Shown: positions 8,895 through 17,757 of the stretch, piece by piece
Position numbering within the stretch: position 1 is the stretch's first letter
Layout of the letters: every line of letters begins with the position of its first letter
Origin: Lachnospiraceae bacterium
GTDB lineage: Bacteria; Bacillota; Clostridia; Lachnospirales; Lachnospiraceae
Direction of reading: 5' to 3'
DNA length: 64,000 bases
Assembly (NCBI GenBank): GCA_030526245.1
Contig: JAUNDD010000001.1
Span: 20,857 to 84,856 of the forward strand
The notes under the pieces: model-generated
What the model was told of the DNA's origin: nothing
Seen by the model: the letters and a program-made list of their open reading frames with translations, nothing else
Databases searched by the model: none
Program-made: the position numbers and the translations under genes

Positions 8895-9618
8895 CCTTCT
8901 TCGAACCTCCTCCCAGATAAGCACTGATAACTTCCGGATTTGAAGTTACTTCCTCCGGAGTACCAATGGCCAGTAGCTTACCGGATACCAGCACCACGAC
9001 TCGACGAGATACACGCATGACTACATCCATGTTGTGCTCAATCGTCAGGATCGCAACGCCTCTCTTATTGATCTTATGGATCAGTTCCACCGCTTCCTTA
9101 CGTTCGGTCGCAGTCAGACCGGCCATGGTTTCATCCAGGAGCAAAAGCTTCGGATCGGTCGCCATTGCCCGCGCAATTTCAAGTCTCTTCTTCTGCGGAA
9201 CATTCAGTTTGCTCGCCAGCATGTCTCGCATATCACTGATGCCGCACAATTCAAGGATCTCATCCACATGAGCCAGGGCCTCTTCCATGTCGTTTCTCTT
9301 GCAAAGCGCACCGACAAGAACATTTTCAAATACCTTCAGTTCATTCAGAGACTGAGGAATCTGGAAGGTTCTTCCAATTCCCAGCTTACAGATGTCATAG
9401 GGCTTCATCTTTGTGATATCTTTACCATCAAAAATGACGCTGCCTTCTGTTAAAGGATGAGCTCCGCTGATCGAGTTGAACAACGTTGTTTTTCCTGCGC
9501 CATTCGGACCTACGACACCAACGATTTCTCCTTCTTCGACATCAAAACTCACATTCTCGTTTGCGACCAGACCGCCAAAGCGCTTTGTAGCATTCCTTAT
9601 TTCAAGTATCTTTCCCAT
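8884..9618 (-). CDS. livG: Liv-type ABC transporter ATP-binding protein LivG
   Basis: A 244-residue ABC ATPase. Walker A is GPNGAGKTT, followed by a Q-loop region IGRTFQIPQ typical of LivG. The signature is an unusual NVPQKKRLEIARA in place of LSGGQQ, a variant common in Liv-type LivG proteins. Walker B is LLLLDETMAG and the switch histidine is in TIEHNMD. Glu in the Walker B motif is replaced in register by Glu-Thr (DET), still the catalytic glutamate. The ribosome site GGAGGCGGATT precedes the ATG. It is the heterodimer partner of LivF in the same operon. Confidence 0.94.
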   Translation of the reverse strand: MGKILEIRNATKRFGGLVANENVSFDVEEGEIVGVVGPNGAGKTTLFNSISGAHPLTEGSVIFDGKDITKMKPYDICKLGIGRTFQIPQSLNELKVFENVLVGALCKRNDMEEALAHVDEILELCGISDMRDMLASKLNVPQKKRLEIARAMATDPKLLLLDETMAGLTATERKEAVELIHKINKRGVAILTIEHNMDVVMRVSRRVVVLVSGKLLAIGTPEEVTSNPEVISAYLGGGSKKDGE

Positions 9619-9628
9619 AATCCGCCTC

Positions 9629-10609
9629 CTATGCCTTCTTCTTTTCGCCGGACTTTTCTTTTCTGAACAGAGACAAAATACCGCCCGGAATGAAGAGTAC
9701 GATAAGAATTACAAGCACTCCATAAAGGATCAGGTCCAGGCCACCGAACATTCCAAGATATACTCGGGAATATTCAGAAATCGTCTGCAGAACGATTGCA
9801 CCAAGGATCGCTCCCTCAACCGTTCCAACACCACCCATAACAGCCGTAAGTACGATCATCATAGAGATGTTAAGTGTCATCAGTACCGACGGATCAATGT
9901 AGAGAACAAACTGTGCATAAAGGCTTCCGCCGATACTTACGATAGCTGCACTGAGCATATATGCACGATTCTTATACTTGGCTGCATTGATGCCAACACT
10001 CTCTGCTGCCATCTCATTACCCTTGATCGTTCTCAGGTAATAGAAAAACTTGGACTTATCCAGCAGTTTGATCAGAACCAGGATCAGCACTACAAAGATC
10101 AGATACACGTAGTAGTATTTCAGCGGCTGCTTGAACTGCATGTATAAGTATTCATTCACATTTTTGGCTCTAATAAAAATACCGGTCGCTCCGCCAACCC
10201 ATTTCCAGTTGATAAAAATGATGCGGGCACATTCCGCCAGTGCCATGGTGGAAATAGCAAACACATGACCCTTCAGACGAAGCAGCGGCTTACCAACAAT
10301 AAAAGCTACACAAGCTGAGATCAAAGCGCCTACCCAAATGGAAACCCACGGCGGGATCTTCCAATACTGGCACATAACTGCTACCGTATAAGCACCGATA
10401 CCGAAATACATGCTGTGACCATTGGAAACCTGGCCGCAGTAACCACCGATTACGTTCCAGCCCATACCTACGATGGACCAGATCTCAATCAGTGTCAGAA
10501 GGTTCCACACAAAGGGAATTCTCACCACCTGAGGAAAGAGCATTGCAAACGCAAGACAGGCAAGCAAGCCAATAAACCATTTCTTATTATTAACAATCTG
10601 CTTTTTCAT
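9629..10609 (-). CDS. livM: Liv-type ABC transporter permease LivM
   Basis: A 326-residue inner-membrane permease of the branched-chain amino acid/urea family. It has about eight hydrophobic segments, the family block GVGTVEGAILGAIVLQTISEY and the N-terminal IGGYCGQVSNGHSMYFGIGAY. The ATG at 10609 is used because GGAGGTAAGTAAG precedes it. It begins one base after the stop of livH, so the two permeases are translationally coupled. It forms the channel with LivH. Confidence 0.94.
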   Translation of the reverse strand: MKKQIVNNKKWFIGLLACLAFAMLFPQVVRIPFVWNLLTLIEIWSIVGMGWNVIGGYCGQVSNGHSMYFGIGAYTVAVMCQYWKIPPWVSIWVGALISACVAFIVGKPLLRLKGHVFAISTMALAECARIIFINWKWVGGATGIFIRAKNVNEYLYMQFKQPLKYYYVYLIFVVLILVLIKLLDKSKFFYYLRTIKGNEMAAESVGINAAKYKNRAYMLSAAIVSIGGSLYAQFVLYIDPSVLMTLNISMMIVLTAVMGGVGTVEGAILGAIVLQTISEYSRVYLGMFGGLDLILYGVLVILIVLFIPGGILSLFRKEKSGEKKKA

Positions 10610-10610
10610 C

Positions 10611-11471
10611 TTACTTACCTCCAAACAATCCCTTGGGTTTAAACTGTACGATCAGAAGGAATGCTACACAGATACCAACGTATTTGAAAGATGGACTGAA
10701 GTATACGCCCGTGAGAGAGTCTGCCAATCCCATGATCAGACCGCCAACCAGCGCGCCCGGGATGCTTCCGAAGCCGCCCATAACAACAGCGATGAAACCA
10801 AACAGCTGGAAGTTTGCACCTACATTCGGATAAATGTAGTAGTAATACGTAAGTGCACAGCCTGCTGCTCCTGCAATGGCTGCGGAAAGACCAAATGCCA
10901 ATGCATATGCCTTTTCAGAGTCGATACCCACCAGACCTGCCGCCGTCTTGTTCATGGATGTTGCCCGAATGGCTTTACCAATTCTGGTCTTATTCAGGAA
11001 CCAGAACATGAAGCCGGCAACACATACCGAAATCACAAACGGAACCAGCTTGTTCTTTGCAATGATCACAACACCCAGATCGATCGTTCCATCAATAGCC
11101 ACATTCTGGACCAGTCGGAAATCTCCCTTGAAGCACAGCAGAGCCAGATTGATCAGAACCATACTAAGTGCAAATGTGATCAGTCGCTGTCCCAGAACCG
11201 GGCCTTTGAGTGCTCGTGCAATGATCACCTTGTAGATAAAGAAGCCGATAATAAACATGACCACCATACAGATCGGCAGTGACACGATCGGATCGAGCCC
11301 CAAATACAGATTTAAGTAGTACGCCGTGAACATGGCGATCATCAGGAACTCGCCCTGCGAGAAGCTAAGAATACCCATCACGCCCCACACCAGTGCAATA
11401 CCCATGGCAACCAGGGCTAGAGACGAACCGTTGATGATACCCTCGTAAACGGTCTGAAGAAACATACTCAT
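10611..11471 (-). CDS. livH: Liv-type ABC transporter permease LivH, first gene of operon
   Basis: A 286-residue permease of the LivH group. Signature blocks are ALVWGVMGILSFSQGEFLM near the N-terminus and VMGGFGSIPGALVGGLIMG near the C-terminus. The ATG at 11471 is preferred: it is preceded by AAGGAAGGGATTTGCTA, and the longer frame would need a TTG. It is the first gene of the operon that runs down to 2845. Upstream there is a -10 at 11579-11584 and three direct repeats at 21-base spacing (11523-11573), so expression is probably under a DeoR-type repressor. Confidence 0.94.
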   Translation of the reverse strand: MSMFLQTVYEGIINGSSLALVAMGIALVWGVMGILSFSQGEFLMIAMFTAYYLNLYLGLDPIVSLPICMVVMFIIGFFIYKVIIARALKGPVLGQRLITFALSMVLINLALLCFKGDFRLVQNVAIDGTIDLGVVIIAKNKLVPFVISVCVAGFMFWFLNKTRIGKAIRATSMNKTAAGLVGIDSEKAYALAFGLSAAIAGAAGCALTYYYYIYPNVGANFQLFGFIAVVMGGFGSIPGALVGGLIMGLADSLTGVYFSPSFKYVGICVAFLLIVQFKPKGLFGGK

Positions 11472-11522
11472 TAGCAAATCCCTTCCTTTCTTTTTTATTT
11501 GATTTTACCATGAAAATTCGTG

Positions 11523-11575
11523 TTTCGCAAGTTATTTTGTTGGTTTCCAACATTTTCTAAAGTTTTTGCCAACAT
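11523..11575. promoter_or_regulatory. Triple 21-base-period direct repeats before livH
   Basis: Read on the plus strand, TTTCGCAAG at 11523, TTTCCAACA at 11544 and TTTGCCAACA at 11565 are spaced exactly 21 bases apart, two helical turns. They lie between the -10 element and livH. DeoR-family repressors commonly bind such direct repeats. Confidence 0.55.
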
Positions 11576-11578
11576 CAT

Positions 11579-11584
11579 AGTATA
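11579..11584 (-). promoter_or_regulatory. Putative -10 element of the Liv-type operon
   Basis: TATACT on the minus strand, about 108 bases before livH. No recognisable -35 lies 16-18 bases upstream, where the sequence is A-rich, so the promoter may be weak or need help. Confidence 0.4.
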
Positions 11585-11613
11585 ATTTTTGTTTGTTTTT
11601 TCTTTGTTTAAAC

Positions 11614-12399
11614 TCAATCCGACTTTACATCTGTTTGTTTCGGATACCGGACCGTTATCCGGTATTTTTCGAAGATCTCCATCCATTCCCTGTCCGGTTC
11701 CCGGTCGGTGATCACCATATCAACCGCTTCCAGTCCGCCCAGTCTCGAAAAGGCTGTATTACCAAATTTGGTATGATCCAGCATGAGAATAACCTGTCTG
11801 CCACGTTCGATCAGGCAGCGTTTCACCTCTATTTCCGATTCATGAGAATCATAAATTCCTCCATCCCATCCAAGACCTTTGCAGCTGATCAACACAAGAT
11901 CCATGTGATAATTCTGCAGCATACTGCGAGCCTGACCACGCTGCATGGAATAAGACTGCCGGTTAACATATCCTCCTGTGGACAAAAGCTTGAATTTTGT
12001 GTCTGCCATTTCAATGATTGCTTTTGCAGAATTGGTTAATACCAACACGTCGCTGCGTTCTCTGATCTCATGCAGAAATTTCACAGCCGTAGAACTGGCA
12101 TCACAGCCGACACAGGCCCCCATCGGAATCAGATCTGCCGCCAGCTTTGCGATGATCTCTTTACTCTCCACATTCGTCTGTTCCCGCAGACAAAAACTGA
12201 TCTTCTCCTGTATGACTTCCTCTTTAAGGATGGCCCCTCCATGAATCCTGGTAAGAATCCCTTCCTTTTCCAGTTTTTCCAAGTCACGTCGAATCGTTTC
12301 CGGTGTCACCTCCATTTCTCGGCTTAACTCGGTGACTATAACCCGCTTATTTCTTCGAAGTACTTGTCGAATCACTTCCAGTCGATTCCTCTGTTCCAT
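11614..12399 (-). CDS. DeoR/GlpR-family transcriptional regulator (copy 2)
   Basis: A 261-residue DeoR repressor: winged helix at residues 1-56 with TPETIRRDLEKLE and IHGGAI, sensor domain with GCDASSTAV, LTNSAK, STGGYVNRQ and MLDHTKFGN. It is paralogous to the regulator at 825-1613 along its full length. The ATG at 12399 has GAGAGG five bases upstream; the frame's earlier GTG does not. It is the last gene of the dehydrogenase operon, 22 bases after the PfkB kinase, and ends just before the livH promoter. The likely targets are its own operon and possibly the Liv-type operon. Confidence 0.93.
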   Translation of the reverse strand: MEQRNRLEVIRQVLRRNKRVIVTELSREMEVTPETIRRDLEKLEKEGILTRIHGGAILKEEVIQEKISFCLREQTNVESKEIIAKLAADLIPMGACVGCDASSTAVKFLHEIRERSDVLVLTNSAKAIIEMADTKFKLLSTGGYVNRQSYSMQRGQARSMLQNYHMDLVLISCKGLGWDGGIYDSHESEIEVKRCLIERGRQVILMLDHTKFGNTAFSRLGGLEAVDMVITDREPDREWMEIFEKYRITVRYPKQTDVKSD

Positions 12400-12421
12400 A
12401 AGCACCTCTCTAACATTGTTT

Positions 12422-13390
12422 CTATTCCTGCACAGCTTTCAAATAGGCTTCAAAACGCTTCTCCACCTGTGCACGGTTCTTCACACCATCGGTAGCACCA
12501 ACCTCTTCCACCGCAATGGATGCAACACAGTTTGCCATTTGTGCACACTCTTTCAGGCTCTTTCCTTCCAGCAGTCCGCTGATAAAGCCCGCGGCAAAAT
12601 TATCACCAGCTCCGGTCGTATCAATACAATTCGAATGCGGATATCCCGGAACCACAAAGCTTTCCTCTGCATTTTTCACAAGGCATCCCTTTTTTCCAAT
12701 CTTCAGGAGTACATTCTTAACCCCCAGAGACAGCAATACATCTGCGATTGCCTCCGGATCATCCTGCCCGGTGATCTCCTTTGCCTCATCATAATTCGGG
12801 AAGAAATAATCCACATAAGACAGTGCTTTTCGGATGTCTTCCAGTGTTTCTCCCTTCTTTGCTCCGACGATATCGGCGCAGATGATCATTCCCTGAGATT
12901 TTGCCTTTTCAAAAAGCGGAATCATCAGTCGTTCATCCAGCTGCGGATTATTGAAAATGCTGGCAAAACACAGAATTTTTGCATCCTTCACAGCGTCCAG
13001 ATCTACATCCTCCGGCTCGAAGGTCCAGATACTGCCGCTGCGGTTATTGATAAAGGTTCTCTCACCATCTTCCCCGATCAGGCCAATGTTTATGCCGGTG
13101 ATCTTATCCTTATCCAGCTTAATATGAGAAGTGTCTATTCCGTTCTTCTCACAATGCTCCAGAATCATCGAACCGATCATATCATCGCCAAAACAGCTGA
13201 TCAGCTTCACCGGATGTCCCATTCTGGTAATGATCGTTGCCTCATTAATGGCATCTCCTCCAACAGACCAGACCATCTTCTGCGCAGGAAAGGATGCCAC
13301 ATCCAAAAGAGTGCGGTTCACAGGGAAAACCTGCAGATCCATATGCGCAGCTCCTACGATCACGATCCCATTTTTACTATTCTCGCTCAT
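12422..13390 (-). CDS. PfkB/ribokinase-family carbohydrate kinase
   Basis: A 322-residue sugar kinase of the ribokinase fold. The N-terminal G-G-D-A block (SVGGDAINEA) and the C-terminal signature DTTGAGDNFAAGF, whose Asp is the catalytic base and which forms the anion hole, are both present. Ribokinases, fructokinases and 5-dehydro-2-deoxygluconokinases share these. The start is taken as ATG 13390, preceded by AGAGGGTTGGAT; an in-frame TTG lies two codons upstream. It follows a strong hairpin (13413-13443) that separates it from the aldo/keto reductase. It may supply the phosphorylated substrate for the FBA-type aldolases at 14504 or 2845. Confidence 0.9.
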   Translation of the reverse strand: MSENSKNGIVIVGAAHMDLQVFPVNRTLLDVASFPAQKMVWSVGGDAINEATIITRMGHPVKLISCFGDDMIGSMILEHCEKNGIDTSHIKLDKDKITGINIGLIGEDGERTFINNRSGSIWTFEPEDVDLDAVKDAKILCFASIFNNPQLDERLMIPLFEKAKSQGMIICADIVGAKKGETLEDIRKALSYVDYFFPNYDEAKEITGQDDPEAIADVLLSLGVKNVLLKIGKKGCLVKNAEESFVVPGYPHSNCIDTTGAGDNFAAGFISGLLEGKSLKECAQMANCVASIAVEEVGATDGVKNRAQVEKRFEAYLKAVQE

Positions 13391-13412
13391 ATCCAACCCT
13401 CTTTATCCTTCT

Positions 13413-13443
13413 AAGAAAGGGCTGTCTAAAACAGCCCTTTCTT
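13413..13443 (-). terminator. Terminator-like hairpin between aldo/keto reductase and PfkB kinase genes
   Basis: A perfect 13-base inverted repeat (AAGAAAGGGCTGT / ACAGCCCTTTCTT) with a 5-base loop. The descending arm ends TTTCTT, so it can act as an intrinsic terminator with the T tract inside the stem. It may reduce expression of the kinase and regulator relative to the upstream genes. Confidence 0.55.
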
Positions 13444-13484
13444 CCCTCATTCATCATCCCATTCAACAAAAGATATGGAGTATT

Positions 13485-14465
13485 CTACTTGTCGAGAGCT
13501 TCCGCCATCTCCCGGATCAAAGCAACATCTTCAGCACTCATCTCGATCTGAGTACACTTCACATTTTTGCTCAGGTGATCTGTCGTTGTAGATCCGCTGA
13601 GCAGCAGAACCTTTTCATCCTGTGCCAGAATCCATGCCATACAGATATCTGCGATTGCGCAATCATATTTCTCCGTAAGTGGCTTCAGCTCATCCAGGAA
13701 ATCAAATACACGCGGCATATTTTCCGGCTGGAACCACTTCTTCGGAATCTGTGCACCAACCGGTTTGTAATCTCTCGGAAGAGCACCGCTCAGCAGCCCC
13801 ATCTCCAACGGAGAATAAGCCTGCAGCGCCACACCATGTTCCTTGCAGATTGGAAGCAGAGTCTCCTCGATACCTCTGTCCAGCACCGAATACTTCGCCT
13901 GCACGATATCCAGGCTGCCCCATTTCAGATACTCCTCCACCTGCTCCGGTGTCACATTCGCCGCACCGATCGCACGGATCTTGCCCTGTGCCTTCAGTTC
14001 ATTGAGCACGTCCATCGTCTCCTCGATTGGAGTAAAGAAGGGCTCAACCGACTGCCAGTGGGACATATAAATATCAATGTAATCTACACCCAGCCGCTCC
14101 AGAGACTTATCCACCTCATCCAGGATCGATTCCTTTGAAAGATTCCAGTAGAGCTGGCGTCCATTTACCTTGTTGAAAAGAGAACCCTCTCTGTCCCATA
14201 CTACACCAAATTTGGTGGTAATGGCTACATCTTCACGGTTCATCCCCTTCAGCGCTTCACCGATGATACACTCGCTGTTTCCGAAGTTATAGCCCGGTGC
14301 TGTATCGATCAGGTTTACGCCCAGAGACGGTGCTGCCTGAATTGCTGCAATCGAAGTTGCCTTATCCTTATCTCCGCCCCAGGCCGAACCACCTCCAATG
14401 GCCCAGGCTCCCAGACCCATCTTAGAGATCGGCTTGTCCAGTGATCCGATTTTTACTGTCTTCAT
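13485..14465 (-). CDS. Aldo/keto reductase
   Basis: A 326-residue NAD(P)H-dependent (alpha/beta)8 reductase. The catalytic tetrad is visible: Asp in LIDTAPGY, Tyr in the same block, Lys in TTKFGVV and His in YMSHWQS. C-terminal LLSGSTTTDHL is the cofactor phosphate-binding segment. The length is typical of YdhF/Tas-like members. The family reduces sugar aldehydes and ketones, or runs in the oxidative direction. It lies between the FBA-type aldolase and the PfkB kinase, so a role in clearing the aldehyde product of aldol cleavage, or in interconverting a sugar and its alcohol, fits the context. Confidence 0.92.
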   Translation of the reverse strand: MKTVKIGSLDKPISKMGLGAWAIGGGSAWGGDKDKATSIAAIQAAPSLGVNLIDTAPGYNFGNSECIIGEALKGMNREDVAITTKFGVVWDREGSLFNKVNGRQLYWNLSKESILDEVDKSLERLGVDYIDIYMSHWQSVEPFFTPIEETMDVLNELKAQGKIRAIGAANVTPEQVEEYLKWGSLDIVQAKYSVLDRGIEETLLPICKEHGVALQAYSPLEMGLLSGALPRDYKPVGAQIPKKWFQPENMPRVFDFLDELKPLTEKYDCAIADICMAWILAQDEKVLLLSGSTTTDHLSKNVKCTQIEMSAEDVALIREMAEALDK

Positions 14466-14503
14466 GTTTCATTCTCCCTTCAATGTCAGGATGTTTCAAT
14501 ATC

Positions 14504-15340
14504 TTATTCAGCTTTTCCGTCAGCGCCAAACAGAAGGATCTTTTCAACTGCTCTCTGCTTTACAGCCGCACGAACAGCACGTTCCATTGCCAGGAACGGT
14601 TCATTTGCGTTTGCTCTTACTGCATCCATCGCAGCCTGGCAAAGCTCGGTGTGGATATTGATTTTGGTGATACCCAGGCTGATGGCTGTACGAATATCGT
14701 CGTCACCGATACCGGATGCTCCATGAAGTACCAGCGGAACCGATACAGCATCGCGAACCTTCTCAACCACCTCAAAATTCAGCTTCGGCTCAGAGGTGTA
14801 CACACCATGCTGATTTCCGATAGCAACCGCCAGGGAATCACAACCGGTTCTCTCAACAAACTCGGCCGCCTGAGACGGATCGGTATACTGATAGTGAGCC
14901 AGCGCTTCCTCATAAACCGTCTCATTTCCCACATGCCCCAGCTCTGCCTCTACCGGCACGCCAAGCGGGTGGAAATAGTCTACAACTTCCTTGGTCAGCC
15001 GGATGTTCTCCTCGAAATCGAATGCAGATGCATCACGCATGACTGAATTCATGCCGTGCTTGTATGCGTTCTGTACGATCTCCATGCTGCGGCCATGATC
15101 CCAGTGGGTGATGACCGGAACCGTTGCTTTTTTAGCCATGGATACCATCATCCAGCAGAAATCTTCGAACACCGTATTTCCTGTGAAACCGGTACCAAAG
15201 GAAATGATGACCGGTGCACGCAGTTCCTCGGCTGCATCGATGACGCCCATCAGCATTTCTGCATTCCATACATTGAAATGCGGAATAGCATAATGCCCTG
15301 CTTTTGCCTTTTCTTCCCAATATCTGATGTTTGCTAACAT
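14504..15340 (-). CDS. Class II fructose/tagatose-bisphosphate aldolase family protein (second copy)
   Basis: A 278-residue zinc aldolase homologous in fold to that at 2845, but divergent. Catalytic and zinc residues are in ITHWDHG (Asp and His), AELGHVGN, the His of GNQHGVYT, LHGASGIGDD and KINIHTEL. Trp in place of Leu before the catalytic Asp, and the GNQHG loop, resemble GatY/KbaY-like enzymes rather than glycolytic FBA. It probably cleaves a ketose (bis)phosphate made by the PfkB kinase. It is the third gene of the operon starting at 17697. Confidence 0.9.
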   Translation of the reverse strand: MLANIRYWEEKAKAGHYAIPHFNVWNAEMLMGVIDAAEELRAPVIISFGTGFTGNTVFEDFCWMMVSMAKKATVPVITHWDHGRSMEIVQNAYKHGMNSVMRDASAFDFEENIRLTKEVVDYFHPLGVPVEAELGHVGNETVYEEALAHYQYTDPSQAAEFVERTGCDSLAVAIGNQHGVYTSEPKLNFEVVEKVRDAVSVPLVLHGASGIGDDDIRTAISLGITKINIHTELCQAAMDAVRANANEPFLAMERAVRAAVKQRAVEKILLFGADGKAE

Positions 15341-15491
15341 ATCTTTCCCTTCCTTACTCAGAATAACTTATTACCATTTGCATATATAGTCTGCCACCTT
15401 ATCTGCAGACCTGCGAGGCCTTACATACCAAACAAAATCGTACCTTAGCCCCATTATTTCCAACATTTATTCATCTGCCAATGTATATGGT

Positions 15492-16535
15492 CTATTCCGG
15501 CATTTTGATAACGCCCTTTACGATGTCCGCTTTTCTGCTAAGCGCTTCTTCAAAGGCCCGCTGCACATCCTCATATTCATAAATGTCCGTTACCATCGAC
15601 TTGACGTCAAACCGTCCCGAAGAAATAGCATCGATGGTCATCGGATAATTGTTGGCATAACGGAATACCGTCTGGATCTGAACCTCACGGTTGATGCTCA
15701 GGAAGTTCACCGGAACATCTCCCGGTACCGTCCCGACGATCATGATCTTACCGCCGCGCATAACCAGCTGCGTGGTCTGTTTAGCCGTATAAGGACTACC
15801 GGCGGTTTCAAATACAATGTCAGCACCCCATTCACCAAGAATTTCCTTTGTTCTGGCTACGGTATCTTCTTCCTTTCCATTGATGGTTTCCATCGCCCCA
15901 AGCTTCTTTGCCAATTCCAGACGCTTCGGCAACACATCCACCACCACGATTTCAGATGCGCCCATGCTCTTGCAGGCCTGCAGTGTCATCAGACCAATGC
16001 AGCCGGCTCCCAAAATCACGATCTTTTTGCCCGGCTTTGCTCCTGCTTCCAGCGCTGCATGCATACCAACAGCAGCCGGTTCAACCAGGGCGCCTTCCAT
16101 GGTATCCATGTTGTCCGGCAGCTTATAGGTCATGGATGCCGGATGCTTGATATAATTTGTCAGCGCACCTCTATAGTTGGGCTGCGTTGCCAGGAAATCC
16201 ACATCCGGACAAATATTGTAATGACCCTCCAGGCAGAATTTACACTTACCGCAGGGTACACCCGGTTCAATGTTGACCCGGTCGCCCACCTTGATCTTCT
16301 TGACCTTGGATCCAACCTCAACGACCGTACCGGCACATTCATGTCCCAAGCCAATCTTCTGGTTCGGATCCTTCGGCGGAATAAACGGACCGCTTTCAAA
16401 TCCATGAATATCCGATCCGCACATACCCACATATTCAACCTTCAGAACGATCTCGTCATCTCCGGGCACCGGCATCGGTGCATCCTGGATCTTCATCAGA
16501 CCCGGTGTTACGAGAATTGCTTCCGTATTCTTCAT
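15492..16535 (-). CDS. Zinc-dependent medium-chain alcohol dehydrogenase (polyol dehydrogenase type)
   Basis: A 347-residue MDR dehydrogenase close to sorbitol/xylitol dehydrogenases. The catalytic zinc site has Cys in MCGSDIHG and His-Glu in GHECAG. The structural zinc lobe CGKCKFCLEGHYNIC keeps all four cysteines. The Rossmann fold has LGAGCIGLMTLQA. These enzymes oxidise a polyol to a ketose with NAD+. It starts with GGGAGGAAGAA before the ATG and follows another zinc dehydrogenase, so the operon carries two. It closely resembles the dehydrogenase at 35592-36653 in the second island. Confidence 0.93.
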   Translation of the reverse strand: MKNTEAILVTPGLMKIQDAPMPVPGDDEIVLKVEYVGMCGSDIHGFESGPFIPPKDPNQKIGLGHECAGTVVEVGSKVKKIKVGDRVNIEPGVPCGKCKFCLEGHYNICPDVDFLATQPNYRGALTNYIKHPASMTYKLPDNMDTMEGALVEPAAVGMHAALEAGAKPGKKIVILGAGCIGLMTLQACKSMGASEIVVVDVLPKRLELAKKLGAMETINGKEEDTVARTKEILGEWGADIVFETAGSPYTAKQTTQLVMRGGKIMIVGTVPGDVPVNFLSINREVQIQTVFRYANNYPMTIDAISSGRFDVKSMVTDIYEYEDVQRAFEEALSRKADIVKGVIKMPE

Positions 16536-16620
16536 TTCTTCCTCCCGAAACGAATGCGACTTGCGAGGCCGGACGGACCCTCTTCGCGTCCAGCCATCAA
16601 CAAATCTTTCTCTCTATCGC

Positions 16621-17697
16621 TTAGTCCTCAAAATCGTAGGTAAAGATTACTTTGATTGCTTCCTTATCGGCCATGGCCTGGAAGCCTTCTTCCCAATGGG
16701 AAAGTCCCATTCTGTGAGTGATCATCGGCTGCACCTTGATCGCACCGCTTTCCAACAGACGGATCGCATTTCTCCAGGAAGTGGAGTCATAAGCCATATG
16801 ACCAATGATGCTCTTATTCCAGGATGTAATATCATTGATTGAGAACTCCAGAGGTCTGAAGCCCCTGCCTACGCGAACCACTTCTCCGTTCGGTCTGAGC
16901 ATTTCGATAGCCTGCTTCAGTGCAATGTTGGCACCAGAGCACTCGATCACCAGACCCAGATTGTCTCTTCCGCAAATCTCGGTACATCTTGCCACAACAT
17001 CCTCGGTAGAACCGTTCACACAGTGGGTTGCACCCAGTTCCTTAGCAATACCGAAGCGTACCTTGGTATCCTCCTGCAGTCCTACCATAACGATATTCAC
17101 CGCACCCATGATCTTAGCGATCTGTACTGCGAACAATCCAAGCGGGCCGGTTCCAAATACTACAACATCCTGACCCGGAAGCAGATGAGACTGCTGAGCC
17201 ACGGCTTTGTAGGCATTACAAATCGGATCAAGCACAGCGGCTTCTTCATATTTGACATTTTCCGGTATCTCCCAGAGTGCATGCTTGTGAATGGCCAGGA
17301 TCTCGCCCGGAACCAGGCAATATTTCGAGAAACCACCACCCCAGGTGTTATTATCCAGACCAAGGTTGATTTTACTTTCACAGCAGAGGAAATCACCGCG
17401 TTCGCAAGCCGGGCAAACACCGCAGACATGGGCGCTGTTGTCCGAAACAACTCTCTGTCCTACCTTCCAGTCCTTCACATTTTCGCCAACCTGAACGATC
17501 TCACCTGCAAATTCATGGCCGCGAATAGAATTGAACTCATCCGATCCGCTGTCTACCTTGAAATGCTTCATGTCTGCTCCGCAGATGGCCGCCGCCTTGA
17601 TTTCGATCACTACATCGTTCGGTCCGCATACCGGTACCGGAACATCGATCAGCTTGTATCCGCCAAATGCTTTACCAAATCTTGCCAGTGCTTTCAT
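16621..17697 (-). CDS. Zinc-dependent medium-chain alcohol dehydrogenase, first gene of operon
   Basis: A 358-residue MDR dehydrogenase, more distant from classical sorbitol dehydrogenase. Zinc-site blocks are ICGADMKHF and RGHEFAGE. The structural lobe is CGVCPACERGDFLCC. The NAD-binding loop is GTGPLGLFAVQIA. The substrate is probably a polyol or a sugar derivative; L-threonine dehydrogenase-like activity cannot be excluded. AGGGAGGTAGAATACG precedes the ATG. It is the first gene after the promoter at 17809-17836, from which the operon runs through to the DeoR at 11614. Confidence 0.91.
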   Translation of the reverse strand: MKALARFGKAFGGYKLIDVPVPVCGPNDVVIEIKAAAICGADMKHFKVDSGSDEFNSIRGHEFAGEIVQVGENVKDWKVGQRVVSDNSAHVCGVCPACERGDFLCCESKINLGLDNNTWGGGFSKYCLVPGEILAIHKHALWEIPENVKYEEAAVLDPICNAYKAVAQQSHLLPGQDVVVFGTGPLGLFAVQIAKIMGAVNIVMVGLQEDTKVRFGIAKELGATHCVNGSTEDVVARCTEICGRDNLGLVIECSGANIALKQAIEMLRPNGEVVRVGRGFRPLEFSINDITSWNKSIIGHMAYDSTSWRNAIRLLESGAIKVQPMITHRMGLSHWEEGFQAMADKEAIKVIFTYDFED

Positions 17698-17757
17698 CGT
17701 ATTCTACCTCCCTGTGAAATACGCCGTTTTTTCTATCTAGGCAAATTCTACCACGCG

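Noticed and set aside
12332-14138. Long plus-strand frames across the PfkB kinase and aldo/keto reductase genes
   Set aside because: They overlap two well-supported minus-strand genes and show no motif. They also start inside a regulator gene.
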